DNA of 64,000 nt from JAVVHH01 sp963835135. GTDB taxonomy: Bacteria > Pseudomonadota > Alphaproteobacteria > Acetobacterales > Acetobacteraceae. The notes beneath the pieces are model-generated. The model was not told where the DNA came from. It searched no databases and worked only from the letters and a program-made list of their open reading frames with translations. This document shows positions 53,273 to 62,994 of this stretch, piece by piece. The translations under genes and the position numbers were made by a program. The stretch's first letter is position 1. Every line of letters begins with the position of its first letter. The DNA lies in contig CAWIEF010000003.1 of assembly GCA_963835135.1 (NCBI GenBank), positions 992,001 to 1,056,000 of the forward strand, written 5' to 3'.

Positions 53273-53592
53273 AGCGAGGGGACGTCATCACGGTCGCAGT
53301 CCACGGTGACCAGGGAAAGCCGAGACCGGCGCTCGTGATACAGGCCGACCTGTTCGCAGAACTCGGCTCCGTCACGGTGTTGCCGATCACGAGCGTGCTC
53401 ACCGACGCGCCGCTGCTTCGGGTGCAAATCGCTCCCGATGATTGGAACGGGTTGGTCAGCCGATCCGACATCATGGTGGACAAGCCGCAGACGCCGGGAC
53501 GCAATCGGCTCGGAGCCGTCATCGGTCGTCTCGATGACGCGACGATGATCGTCGTCAGCCGGCTCCTTGCCGTATTTCTGGGTCTCGCGTGA
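53269..53592 (+). CDS. mazF: MazF/PemK-type mRNA endonuclease toxin
   Basis: A 107-aa type II toxin predicted to cut RNA. LKRGDVITVAVHGDQGKPRPALVIQADLF is the PemK/MazF signature (beta1-loop with GKPRPALV), followed by VTVLPITSVLTDAPLLRVQI and LVSRSDIMVDKPQTPGRNRLGAVIGRLDDATM. I use TTG 53269 (LKRGDV), which overlaps the antitoxin stop, rather than TTG 53260. Located between dnaB and mlaE. Confidence 0.93.
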   Translation: MKRGDVITVAVHGDQGKPRPALVIQADLFAELGSVTVLPITSVLTDAPLLRVQIAPDDWNGLVSRSDIMVDKPQTPGRNRLGAVIGRLDDATMIVVSRLLAVFLGLA

Positions 53593-53687
53593 CGGCGCTG
53601 GACCCGTGGCGCGGGGTCGAACTGGGCTTCCGCCCGATGGCGCCGGACTTTGACGGGGCGCGGTTCCCTCTGTAGGGCATCGGGGCG

Positions 53688-54477
53688 ATGAAGCTCTCTC
53701 CTTTGGATGCGGTGGCGGCCGTCGGGCGCGGGACCATCGGCGCGGTGCGCGGGACCGGCGCGACCGCGCTATTCGCCGGGCTGGGCCTCTCGCACCTCGT
53801 GCGGCCGCCATTCTATTGGCGCATGTTCCTGCGGGCGTTCGTCGAGTTCGCCTATTTCAGCCTGCCGGTGGTCGCGCTGACGGCGGTGTTCTCCGGGATG
53901 GTGATCGCGCTGCAATCCTATACCGGCTTCTCGCGGTTCAACGCCGAGAGCGCGGTCGCCTCGGTCGTCGTGCTGTCGGTGGTGCGGGAGTTGGCGCCGG
54001 TGCTGGCGGCGCTGCTGGTGGCGGGCCGGGTCGGGGCGGCGATGGCGGCCGAACTGGGCACCATGCGGGTGACCGACCAGATCGACGCGCTGACCACGCT
54101 GTCGACCAACCCGGTCAAATACCTCGTCACGCCGCGGCTGCTGGCGGGCGTGCTGGCGCTGCCGCTGCTGGCCGTGGTGGCCGACATCATCGGCGTCGCC
54201 GGCGGTTTCATCGTCGCCACCGTCAAGCTGGGCTTCAGCCCGCACCTTTATCTCACCAGCACCTTCGACATCCTGACCACGTCCGACATCGTGGTCGGCT
54301 TGGCCAAGGCGGCGCGTGTTCGGCTTCATCATCGCGCTGATGGGCTGCTACCACGGCTACAACAGCAAGGGCGGCGCGGAGGGCGTGGGCGCGGCGACCA
54401 CAAGCGCCGTCGTGTCGGCCAGCATTCTGATCCTCGCGTTCGACTACGTGATGACCGAGCTGTTCTTCGCCCGATGA
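53688..54477 (+). pseudogene. mlaE: MlaE, lipid-transport ABC permease, frameshifted near base 54318
   Basis: Permease of the Mla phospholipid transport system, normally about 260 aa; the composite here is 262 aa. Frame one covers MKLSPLDAVAAVGRG to DIVVGLAKAA, including the MlaE core FSGMVIALQSYTGFSRFNAESAVASVVVLSVVRELAPVLAALLVAGRVGAAMAAELGTMRVTDQIDAL. Around 54318 (GGCGGCGCGTG) one extra base shifts the frame; the expected C-terminus VFGFIIALMGCYHGYNSKGGAEGVGAATTSAVV then continues one frame over to TGA 54475-54477. That end overlaps the mlaF ATG by ATGA, so the true gene end is clear. Read without the shift, the frame runs into mlaF as one artificial 517-codon frame. Confidence 0.87.
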
Positions 54478-55241
54478 CTCCGAAAATTCGGATACGCGGC
54501 TTGGTCAAATCGTTCGGTAGCAAGCTGGTGCTGGACGGCGTCGACCTCGACGTCGCGGCCGGTACGTCGATGGTGGTGATCGGCGGGTCCGGCACCGGTA
54601 AATCGGTGCTGTTGCGGAGCATCCTCGGGCTGATCGAACCGGACGCGGGGTCGATCGAGATCGACGGCGTCAACGTCCTGCGGCTCGATCGAGAGGCACG
54701 CGAGGCGGTCAATGCGCGCATCGGCATGCTGTTCCAAGCGGCCGCATTGTTCGACAGCCTGACCGTGTGGGAAAACGTGTCCTTCGGGCTGCTGGCGCGC
54801 AAGAAGCTCGCCCGGTCCGAAGCGCGCCGCCGTGCCGGCGAGGTGCTGGCCCAAGTCGGGCTCGACCCGAGCGTGGGCGACCTGGCACCGTCGGAGCTGT
54901 CGGGCGGCATGCAGAAGCGGGTCGGCCTGGCCCGTGCGATCGCGGCCCAGCCGGAGATCCTGTTCTTCGACGAGCCGACCACCGGGCTCGACCCGATCAT
55001 GGGCGCCGTGATCGACGGTCTGATCGTCGACTGCGTCAAGCGCCTGGGCAGCACGGCCATCGCCATCACCCACGACATGGCCAGTGCGACCCGGATCGGC
55101 GACCGCGCGGCCATGCTGCACGCTGGCCGCATCGTGTGGGAGGGTCCGGCCGCCGACGTGATGTCGAGCGGCAACCCGATGGTCGACCAGTTCACCCACG
55201 GCCGCCGCGACGGCCCGATCCAGATGCAATTGCGACGGTAG
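54474..55241 (+). CDS. mlaF: MlaF, lipid-transport ABC ATPase
   Basis: ATPase of the Mla system that moves phospholipids between the membranes; 255 aa. Walker A IGGSGTGKSVLLRSILGL (about residues 37-44), Q-loop FQAAALFDSLTV, signature LSGGMQKRVGLARA, Walker B ILFFDEPTTGLDP and H-loop ITHDM are complete. The ATG 54474 overlaps the mlaE stop. The usual mlaD (MCE-domain) gene does not follow; instead two small unrelated genes come next. Confidence 0.94.
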   Translation: MTPKIRIRGLVKSFGSKLVLDGVDLDVAAGTSMVVIGGSGTGKSVLLRSILGLIEPDAGSIEIDGVNVLRLDREAREAVNARIGMLFQAAALFDSLTVWENVSFGLLARKKLARSEARRRAGEVLAQVGLDPSVGDLAPSELSGGMQKRVGLARAIAAQPEILFFDEPTTGLDPIMGAVIDGLIVDCVKRLGSTAIAITHDMASATRIGDRAAMLHAGRIVWEGPAADVMSSGNPMVDQFTHGRRDGPIQMQLRR

Positions 55242-55258
55242 GCGTGTAGCATCGCGCG

Positions 55259-55564
55259 ATGAACGAGATCAGGCGCCCGATCCGCGACGCCGACGAGATC
55301 GCGCGGGCGCGCGAGATCGTCTCCCGCCATGAATTGCCGGACTTCATCGTCGGCTTCGACATCGAATTGGGCGTCGTCGAGGACCAACCAGCGCTCTACG
55401 TCGTCTATTCCGCCAAGCCCTATGACGGCCAGCCCGAGATGGACGAGGTTCTCCGGCGGGCAGACGCCTATGGGCAGATCGACCAGATCATCTTGACGGA
55501 ATTGCTGCACGCGTTCGACGACCGACTGCCCTACTCGTCGATCGTCGCCGCGCCATCGACCTGA
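55259..55564 (+). CDS. Hypothetical protein, first gene of a two-gene module after mlaF
   Basis: A 101-aa acidic protein I do not recognise: MNEIRRPIRDADEIARAREIVSRHELPDFIVGFDIELGVVEDQPALYVVY, then a mixed alpha/beta second half. No signal peptide, membrane helix or catalytic motif; the middle FDIELGVVEDQPALYVVY could be a beta hairpin, but the GSxxxxxxxxxDxD motif expected of a nucleotidyltransferase is absent. It lies 17 nt after mlaF and 7 nt before the HEPN-like gene, so the two are probably co-translated. Confidence 0.65.
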   Translation: MNEIRRPIRDADEIARAREIVSRHELPDFIVGFDIELGVVEDQPALYVVYSAKPYDGQPEMDEVLRRADAYGQIDQIILTELLHAFDDRLPYSSIVAAPST

Positions 55565-55571
55565 ACCCGGG

Positions 55572-56067
55572 GTGATCAAGGCTTTCGAGCTCCTCGACGA
55601 GGCCGAGCGCCTCGCCGGTGCGCCTTCCATGCAGTCTGAAGCAACCCGGCGCCGAGCGATCTCGACCGCGTACTACGGGCTGTTCCACAGCCTGACCGAA
55701 GCGGGCGCCACTCTGATCGCGGGCGCCGCCGGCCCGCTGCACACGCAGGCGTCGCGCAGCTACAACCACGCCCTGCTCCGAACGGTCAGCGAGCGGATCT
55801 GGCGCGAGCGGCTTGATCCGCCGTGGGACCGCGTGTTTCCTGCCCCGCTCTCCGAAGAAATCAAACTCGTCGCCTTCACGATCATCGAGCTGCAGGCCGC
55901 CCGCTCCGTGGCCGACTATGATCTGGGTGAGACGATCGAGATCGAGTTCACCCTGGAACGCGTGCGCTCGGCCCGCCGAGCCGCGATCGCGTTCGCCGCG
56001 ATCGCCGGCACCGACGAGGCACGCGCCTTCCTGCTCGCGATCCTCCTCTCCGATCGGTGGAGCCGCC

Positions 56068-56075
<8 letters not shown>
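55572..56075 (+). CDS. HEPN-like alpha-helical protein
   Basis: A 167-aa all-helical protein starting at GTG 55572. The segment EATRRRAISTAYYGLFHSLTEAGATLI strongly resembles HEPN-domain helices, in which xRRAxSxAYYAxFH is typical; SRSYNHALLRTVSERIW could form the second helix. The RX4-6H ribonuclease motif is not clearly intact (RSYNH has a shorter gap), so RNase activity is doubtful. It overlaps the radA start by 8 nt. Pairing with the small 101-aa gene upstream suggests a two-component module, perhaps toxin-antitoxin-like; this is inference. Confidence 0.65.
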
Positions 56076-57450
<1,375 letters not shown>

Positions 57451-57503
57451 TTGCCCCGATCCGTCCCGCCGCGTATATCGGCCGCGAACATTATGGCAGT
57501 TCG

Positions 57504-58082
57504 ATGAACTGGGTCGACCTCGTCGTCCTCGGGGTTATCCTGATCTCGGGCTTCCTGGCCTTTGCTCGCGGCCTGGTGCGGGAGGCGCTCGGCCTCGGCG
57601 CATGGGTCATCTCAGGCTACGTCGCCTATCGAGTGGCGCCCCTCCTCGAGCCGTGGGCGCGCCAGCAGGTCAACGACACGGCCCTGGCCGATACTCTCGC
57701 CTTCATCGGCGTCTTCGTCATCGTCCTCATCCTGCTGTCGCTCGTCGCCGGCGGGCTCGCCAGCGCGGTCCGCGGTTCTGCCCTCGGCGGCCTTGACCGC
57801 ACATTGGGTCTGGTATTCGGCCTGTTACGGGGTGCAGCGCTGGTGTGCGTGGCCTATATTCTAGCCGGGCTCGCGATTCCCGTGGATCAATGGCCCGCTC
57901 CCATCATGGAAGCCCGGGCGCTGCCTCTCGTGTATCGCGGCGCGGCCTGGGCTTCCGAACACATGCCACCGGGCTTCCGCCCGGCCGTCGCCGTGCCTCC
58001 CGGCCGGGCAACCAGCTCGGCAGAGTTGCTGCATGCCAATCCGGTCGGCCGAGCTCTCGGAGCCCGGCCGTTGCGCGAGTAG
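57504..58082 (+). CDS. cvpA: CvpA family membrane protein
   Basis: A 192-aa inner-membrane protein. MNWVDLVVLGVILISGFLAFARGLVREALGLGAWVISGYVAYRVAPLLEPW is the CvpA signature; four membrane segments are visible, then a polar C-terminus. CvpA is linked to colicin V production and envelope-stress resistance. Placed between radA and purF, a typical proteobacterial position; 10 nt before purF. Confidence 0.93.
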   Translation: MNWVDLVVLGVILISGFLAFARGLVREALGLGAWVISGYVAYRVAPLLEPWARQQVNDTALADTLAFIGVFVIVLILLSLVAGGLASAVRGSALGGLDRTLGLVFGLLRGAALVCVAYILAGLAIPVDQWPAPIMEARALPLVYRGAAWASEHMPPGFRPAVAVPPGRATSSAELLHANPVGRALGARPLRE

Positions 58083-58092
58083 GAGATCGATC

Positions 58093-59574
58093 GTGTCGCA
58101 AACCATCGACGAAGCGGACGACGACGACAAGCTGCACGAGGAGTGCGGCGTCTTCGGCGTGTGGGGTGTCAGCGACGCCGCCGCCGTCACCGCACTCGGC
58201 CTGCACGCCCTGCAGCACCGCGGGCAGGAAGCCACCGGCATCGTCGCCTATGATGGCCGCCGCTTCCACAGCCATCGCGGCCTCGGCCTCGTCGGCGACA
58301 ACTTCAGCGACGCCAAAGTCATCGCCGGCCTGCCCGGCCCGTCCGCCGTCGGCCACAACCGCTACGCCACCACCGGCGACACCGTGCTGCGCAACGTCCA
58401 GCCGCTCTACGCCGATTTCGAGTTCGGCGGCTTCGCGGTCGCCCATAACGGCAACCTGACCAACGCCCACCAGCTCCATCGCCAGCTCGTCCGCCGCGGC
58501 TGCCTGTTCCAGAGCACGACAGACAGCGAGGTCTTCGTCCACCTCATCGCCATCTCGCTCTACTCGACCGTCGTCGACCGGCTGATCGACGCGCTCAAGC
58601 AGGTCGTCGGCGCCTACTCGCTCGTCGCACTGTCCAACGAGGCGCTCATGGGCGTGCGCGACCCGCTCGGGGTCCGGCCGCTGATCCTCGGCCGCATCGG
58701 CCCGGGCAACGGGAGATTGGAGGGCACCGGCGGCTGGGTCCTGGCCAGCGAAACCTGCGCGCTCGAGATCGTCGGCGCCGACTTCGTCCGCGACGTCGAA
58801 CCCGGCGAGATCGTCGTCATCAACGATCAAGGCGTCCACAGCATCAAGCCGTTCGGCGCCACCAAGGGCCGCTTCTGCGTCTTCGAATACATCTACTTTG
58901 CCCGGCCGGACTCCAAGATGGAGGCCATGCCCGTCTACGACGCCCGTAAGCGGATCGGCGCCGAACTCGCCCGCGAGAGCGGCGTGGACGCCGACGTCGT
59001 CGTGCCCGTCCCCGACAGTGGCGTCCCCGCCGCGATGGGCTACAGCAGCCAAAGCGGCGTGCCGTTCGAGCTCGGCATCATCCGTAACCATTACGTCGGC
59101 CGCACCTTCATCGAGCCGACCGACACCATCCGCAATCTCGGCGTCAAGCTGAAGCACTCGGCCAACCACTCCGTGCTCGCCGGCAAGCGGGTCATTCTGG
59201 TCGACGACAGCATCGTCCGCGGCACCACCAGCCGCAAGATCGTCGAGATGGTCCGTGCCGCCGGCGCGGCCGAGGTGCACATGCGCATTTCGTCCCCGCC
59301 GACCACACACTCCTGTTTCTACGGCATCGACACCCCCGAGCGCGGCAAGCTCCTCGCCGCCCGCCATACCGTGGACGAGATGGCCTCCATCATCGGCGCC
59401 GACAGCCTGGCCTTCATCTCGCTCGACGGCCTCTACCGCGCCCTCGGCCAGCCCACCCGCGACCCGGCCCGCCCGCATTTCTGCGACGCCTGCTTCACCG
59501 GCGACTACCCGATCCAACTGACCGACATGAAGGACAACGCGGACCGGCAGCTCAGCCTGTTGACCGAAAGCTGA
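58093..59574 (+). CDS. purF: Amidophosphoribosyltransferase
   Basis: First committed enzyme of purine synthesis, converting PRPP and glutamine to phosphoribosylamine; 493 aa. After a 17-residue propeptide the mature protein begins at Cys18 (LHEECGVFGVWG), the Ntn nucleophile; FGGFAVAHNGNLTNAHQL, then the PRPP-binding loop VILVDDSIVRGTTS and PPTTHSCFYGIDTPERGKLLA. The GTG start has AGGAG 8 nt upstream. Overlaps the SDR gene by TGATG. Confidence 0.97.
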   Translation: MSQTIDEADDDDKLHEECGVFGVWGVSDAAAVTALGLHALQHRGQEATGIVAYDGRRFHSHRGLGLVGDNFSDAKVIAGLPGPSAVGHNRYATTGDTVLRNVQPLYADFEFGGFAVAHNGNLTNAHQLHRQLVRRGCLFQSTTDSEVFVHLIAISLYSTVVDRLIDALKQVVGAYSLVALSNEALMGVRDPLGVRPLILGRIGPGNGRLEGTGGWVLASETCALEIVGADFVRDVEPGEIVVINDQGVHSIKPFGATKGRFCVFEYIYFARPDSKMEAMPVYDARKRIGAELARESGVDADVVVPVPDSGVPAAMGYSSQSGVPFELGIIRNHYVGRTFIEPTDTIRNLGVKLKHSANHSVLAGKRVILVDDSIVRGTTSRKIVEMVRAAGAAEVHMRISSPPTTHSCFYGIDTPERGKLLAARHTVDEMASIIGADSLAFISLDGLYRALGQPTRDPARPHFCDACFTGDYPIQLTDMKDNADRQLSLLTES

Positions 59575-60275
59575 TGGACCAGCGGCTCGCCCTCGTCACC
59601 GGCGCCAGCCGCGGCATCGGCGCGGCCGTGGCGCTCGACCTCGCCCGCGCCGGCATGCACGTGGTCCTCACCGCGCGCACCGAAGGCGGCCTCGCTGAAG
59701 TCGACGACGCGATCCGGTCCGAAGGCGGCAGCGCCACCCTGCTTCCGCTCGATCTTCTGGACGGCGCCGGCCTCGACATGATCGGCCCCAGCATCTTCGA
59801 TCGCTTTGGCCGCCTCGACGTCCTGGTCCACAGCGCCGGCGCGCTCGGACGCCTCACCCCGGTCGCCCACATCCTGCCCGCCGACTGGAACTCGGTCGTC
59901 GGCGTCAATCTCGCCGCCGCGTGGCGCCTGATCCGGAGCTGCGACCCGGTCCTACGGGCGTCACCCTCCGGCCGCGCCGTGTTCCTGACGACCCATCGCG
60001 CCGCCGAGCCGCGCGCCTACTGGGGCGCGTACGGCGCCACCAAGGCCGCGCTCGACCATCTGGTGCTCACCTGGGCGCAGGAAGTCGCGACGACGAACCT
60101 GCGGGTCAACCTGGTCGATCCCGGCGCGGTCGCCGGCCGTATCCGCACCGAGGCGTTTCCCGGCGAAGATCCCGCCTCCCTGCCCAAGCCGGACGACGTC
60201 GCCCCCGCGATCGCCGCGCTCTGCGCCGAAGCCGAGACCCGGCACGGCCAAATCGTGCGGCTGACCGCCAGCTAA
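59574..60275 (+). CDS. SDR family NAD(P)-dependent oxidoreductase
   Basis: A 233-aa short-chain dehydrogenase. VTGASRGIGAAVALDLARAGMHVVLTART gives the cofactor site, HSAGALG replaces NNAG, and the catalytic segment is VFLTTHRAAEPRAYWGAYGATKAAL: the Tyr-x-x-x-Lys is YGATK, while the usual Ser is a Thr (LTTH). Related SDRs directly after purF are common in alphaproteobacteria. It is translationally coupled to purF. Confidence 0.9.
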   Translation: MDQRLALVTGASRGIGAAVALDLARAGMHVVLTARTEGGLAEVDDAIRSEGGSATLLPLDLLDGAGLDMIGPSIFDRFGRLDVLVHSAGALGRLTPVAHILPADWNSVVGVNLAAAWRLIRSCDPVLRASPSGRAVFLTTHRAAEPRAYWGAYGATKAALDHLVLTWAQEVATTNLRVNLVDPGAVAGRIRTEAFPGEDPASLPKPDDVAPAIAALCAEAETRHGQIVRLTAS

Positions 60276-60682
60276 ACCAGGCAAAGATCCCGTAGGTCGC
60301 GCAGCACGTCGGCCGGCAGGCTCTCGACGCCGTGCGCGGCCGTGGTCCGCACATCCGCGGGCGCGGCCTTGGGGTCGAGGTAGCGCCAGCCCTGGAACGG
60401 CCGGGTCCGCACGGGCGACACCCGGATCAGCGTCGGCTCCAACTCGATGCGCGCGCAACGGGAGCCGTCGTCGTAGGTGTCTTCCTCGATCGTGATGACG
60501 GGTTGCCGTGCCGAAAGCAGGCCGGCGACGACCCAGTATAGCGAGCCGGTCCCGATCACGTCATCGGCGCGCTTCGGAAAACTACGCGTCCACACCTGCA
60601 TGCCGGTGCCTGCACGCCGGCGCGCTTCGATCCGGCTTTCGAACGCTTCGAGAGTGGGAACGCCGACCGCCAGCTTCATCAT
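60272..60682 (-). CDS. DUF1489 family protein
   Basis: A 136-aa DUF1489 protein. MMKLAVGVPTLEAFESRIEAR at the N-terminus, VWTRSFPKRADDVIGTGSLYWVVAGLLSARQPV in the middle and RPFQGWRYLDPKAAPADV near the end are the family landmarks. I use ATG 60682, the first residue of the conserved region; upstream ATGs at 60715/60718 lack support and no good SD is visible. Function unknown; widespread in alphaproteobacteria. Overlaps the SDR gene end by 4 nt. Confidence 0.88.
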   Translation of the reverse strand: MMKLAVGVPTLEAFESRIEARRRAGTGMQVWTRSFPKRADDVIGTGSLYWVVAGLLSARQPVITIEEDTYDDGSRCARIELEPTLIRVSPVRTRPFQGWRYLDPKAAPADVRTTAAHGVESLPADVLRDLRDLCLV

Positions 60683-60786
60683 GTGGACAGCAGTGGAGGG
60701 TCCGGCGCGCGACATCATCGGCGAGTATGCCCGCACCGGACCCGAGTCGCACAAGCCGCTGGTCGACCCGGCGGCTCGCGCCCGAC

Positions 60787-61257
60787 CTACTTTAGGGTCA
60801 GCTTGATGCCGTCGACGGAGCCCTCAAGACGAGCGCCGCGGCTGACCTGATCCACTCGGATCTGCACGCCGTTGGCATTCTGCAGGATTTGGCCGCCGAT
60901 GCTGGCGTTGCCCGCCGTGGCCTGCCCGGTCGACGCCGCATACGTCCCGCTGAAATCCTGCACGTTCTTAAGGTGATACACTCGGCCCCGTCCCATCACC
61001 CGCGAGTAGCCGACGTCCGCAATGGAAACGCCGTTGACGGTGAAGTGGTATTTCCGGCCATGGAACGTCAGGATGCCGTCGCCCCACGTATAGCCCACGC
61101 CCACCGCCGCACCTTGGGCGCTGAGCGTGATCGTTCCGTTGACCGGCCCGGGTTGCGCCGGGTCGACCGCGGCGGAGGCCGGCGACAACGCGGCCGACGT
61201 GAGGGCGAATGCACCGGCCGCGAGGGCCGTCAGCATCGAACGGTGATTGGAAACCAT
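60787..61257 (-). CDS. Secreted protein, EipA/DUF1134-like
   Basis: A 156-aa exported protein. Signal peptide about residues 1-30 (HRSMLTALAAGAFALTSAALSPASAA), with GAGAGG just upstream of ATG 61257. The mature part GTITLSAQGAAVGVGYTWGDGILTFHGRKYHFTVNGVSIADVG and VYHLKNVQDFSGTYAAS...LQNANGVQIRV resembles the C-terminal half of DUF1134/EipA envelope-integrity proteins (VYNLKxxxDFxGTY, QNxxGV). The assignment is by pattern only and the protein is shorter than typical EipA. Confidence 0.6.
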   Translation of the reverse strand: MVSNHRSMLTALAAGAFALTSAALSPASAAVDPAQPGPVNGTITLSAQGAAVGVGYTWGDGILTFHGRKYHFTVNGVSIADVGYSRVMGRGRVYHLKNVQDFSGTYAASTGQATAGNASIGGQILQNANGVQIRVDQVSRGARLEGSVDGIKLTLK

Positions 61258-61415
61258 GGGAACCTCTCTGCAGAACACGAACTACGGTCACTGAACGACC
61301 AAAGCCTGCATTTGTTTCAACCGCTTGGCCTCGGTCGTCACCACACCTCTGCCGTCCGCGGCCTCAGCCCTGCCGCCACCCTGGCCCGGCGCCCTCCGCC
61401 TGGCTAAACAGACGC

Positions 61416-62558
61416 ATGATCGACATTCAAGGCGCCCGTGTTCTGCTGGCCGACGGCACCGTCGCGGACACGTCGGTCCTGCTCGACGCCGACGGCACGC
61501 TGCGGATCGGCGCGACCGGCGCCCGGCGGCGGTTCGACGCACGCGGCCTGTTCGCGCTGCCCGGCTTGGTCGACCTGCATGGCGACGCCTTCGAACGCCA
61601 GATGCAGCCCCGGCCCGGGGTCGGCTTCCCCATCCCGCTCGCCCTGCGCGACACCGAGGCGCAACTGCTCGCCAACGGCATCACCACCGCGATGCACGCC
61701 GTCACCCTCTCCTGGGAGCCCGGCCTGCGCAGCGCCCAGAGCTGGCGCCGATTGGTCGACGCGCTCGAGGCGCATCGCCCCTCGATGGTCTGCGACATGC
61801 GGATCCACATGCGGTGGGAGCTGTACAACCTGCCTGCGCTCGAGATGGCGCTCGAGGATGTCGAGGCCGGCCGGGTCGGCCTGGTCAGCTTCAACGACCA
61901 TATGGGATCGGTTCTGCGCGAAATGGCGCAGCCGGCGGGCGCCGCCAAATATAGCCAGCGCACCGGGCTGCCCGTGCCCGAGTTCCGCCATCTGGCCGAG
62001 ACGATCGCCGCCGGCGCGCCCGGCGTCCCGGCCGCGACCGAGCGCTTGGCCGCGGCTTCCCGCCGGCACGGCCTGCCGATGGCGAGCCACGACGACGACG
62101 CCATCGCCGTGCGCGAGAAATATCGGGCCGTGGGCGCCCGGATCTGCGAGTTCCCCATGGCCGAGCACGTGGGCCAAGAGGCCCGCACCGCCGGCGACAC
62201 GGTCGTGATGGGCTGCCCCAACGTGGTCCGCGGCGGCTCGCATCTCGGCTGGGCCTCGGCCGGTGCCTTGGCCGAGCGCGACATCTGCACGGTGCTCTGT
62301 AGCGACTACTTCTACCCCGCCATGCTGCCGGCCGCCTGGTCGCTCGGCCATCGCGGCACTCTCTCCCTGGCCCAGGCCTGGGCGCTGGTCTCGGCCAACG
62401 CCGCCGCCGCCGCGGGCCTCGGCGACCGCGGCGCGATCGCCGACGGCAAGCGCGCCGACCTCGTGCTGATCGACCCGGCGGGCCCCAGCGTCGTCGCTAC
62501 CTTCGCTGCCGGCCGGCCCGGCTTCCTCAGCGGCGCCGGCTGGAACCGGCTGCAGTAA
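61416..62558 (+). CDS. phnM: Alpha-D-ribose 1-methylphosphonate 5-triphosphate diphosphatase
   Basis: PhnM of the C-P lyase pathway, amidohydrolase superfamily; 380 aa. Metal motif LPGLVDLHGDAFERQMQPRPGV, then TAMHAVTLSWEPGLRSAQSW, IHMRWELYN, SFNDHMGSV, SHDDDAIAV and VLCSDYFYPAMLPAAW. No other phn genes are in the window, so it is an orphan copy. ATG 61416 has little SD; the in-frame extension upstream to 61209 is low-complexity and rejected. Alone it could not release phosphonate phosphorus. Confidence 0.93.
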   Translation: MIDIQGARVLLADGTVADTSVLLDADGTLRIGATGARRRFDARGLFALPGLVDLHGDAFERQMQPRPGVGFPIPLALRDTEAQLLANGITTAMHAVTLSWEPGLRSAQSWRRLVDALEAHRPSMVCDMRIHMRWELYNLPALEMALEDVEAGRVGLVSFNDHMGSVLREMAQPAGAAKYSQRTGLPVPEFRHLAETIAAGAPGVPAATERLAAASRRHGLPMASHDDDAIAVREKYRAVGARICEFPMAEHVGQEARTAGDTVVMGCPNVVRGGSHLGWASAGALAERDICTVLCSDYFYPAMLPAAWSLGHRGTLSLAQAWALVSANAAAAAGLGDRGAIADGKRADLVLIDPAGPSVVATFAAGRPGFLSGAGWNRLQ

Positions 62559-62879
62559 TCAGCCGGACGCTCGGTCGCCGACGATCCCCTGCGCCCGCAA
62601 CGGCCCCTCGAGACGGTCCAGCGCCTCCCGCCAAATCTGCCAGTCGCTGCGCTCGCGGGGGCGTGCCGGATTGGGTGCGATGCCCCGGCTGCCCCAGATC
62701 CTCAGGATGCGTGCGTGCAGCACCTCGATCCGGCGGTTGCGGTACAGCCGATCGAGGCAGCGGATGACGCCATCGACGTCGCTCACTTGCGAAGGGCCGG
62801 CTTGCAGCGCGCGGGCGGTCGAGAACCAAGCGGCCTCGACGGAGGGGAACGGGGCGGCCGGAACGGGGGACGGTTGCAT
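62559..62879 (-). CDS. Unknown protein with an SOS box just upstream
   Basis: A 106-aa protein of unknown function, probably cytosolic and helical: FPSVEAAWFSTARALQAG, DVDGVIRCLDRLYRNRRIEVLHARILRIWGSRG, RSDWQIWREALDRLEGPLRAQGIV. No motif I recognise; it is Arg/Trp-rich. ATG 62879 is preceded by an AGAGGA site 7 nt upstream. The GAAC-N7-GAAC SOS box at 62898-62912 is 19-33 nt before its start, overlapping where its promoter should be, so LexA repression is likely. It abuts phnM tail to tail (stops adjacent). Confidence 0.7.
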   Translation of the reverse strand: MQPSPVPAAPFPSVEAAWFSTARALQAGPSQVSDVDGVIRCLDRLYRNRRIEVLHARILRIWGSRGIAPNPARPRERSDWQIWREALDRLEGPLRAQGIVGDRASG

Positions 62880-62897
62880 TTTGCTGTCCTCTGATGA

Positions 62898-62912
62898 GAA
62901 CTAAACAAGAAC
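62898..62912 (-). promoter_or_regulatory. Alphaproteobacterial LexA/SOS box
   Basis: GAACTAAACAAGAAC, an exact GAAC-N7-GAAC (GTTC-N7-GTTC on the minus strand). This direct repeat is the established LexA-binding consensus of alphaproteobacteria, and the minus-strand form GTTCTTGTTTAGTTC is very close to known examples. It lies in the 115-nt gap between the divergent unknown gene (62879) and the S24 regulator (62995). Confidence 0.8.
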
Positions 62913-62994
62913 ATTCTCCGCTGGCGCTCACAAGTGTTGTCAGGCTCATTTTCCCAGTTGCCACGGTCTAAATTCCTAGGCACACTCCAATACC

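Noticed and set aside
53589..53675. 28-codon frame (GTG start overlapping the mazF stop) ending before mlaE
   Set aside because: Ends in PDFDGARFPL and could be a remnant, but it is too short, matches no family I know, and lacks a convincing SD.
53688..55241. One 517-aa fusion of MlaE and MlaF
   Set aside because: The join is created by the frameshift; the middle about 50 residues are out-of-frame Arg-rich sequence and the natural ATGA junction is intact.
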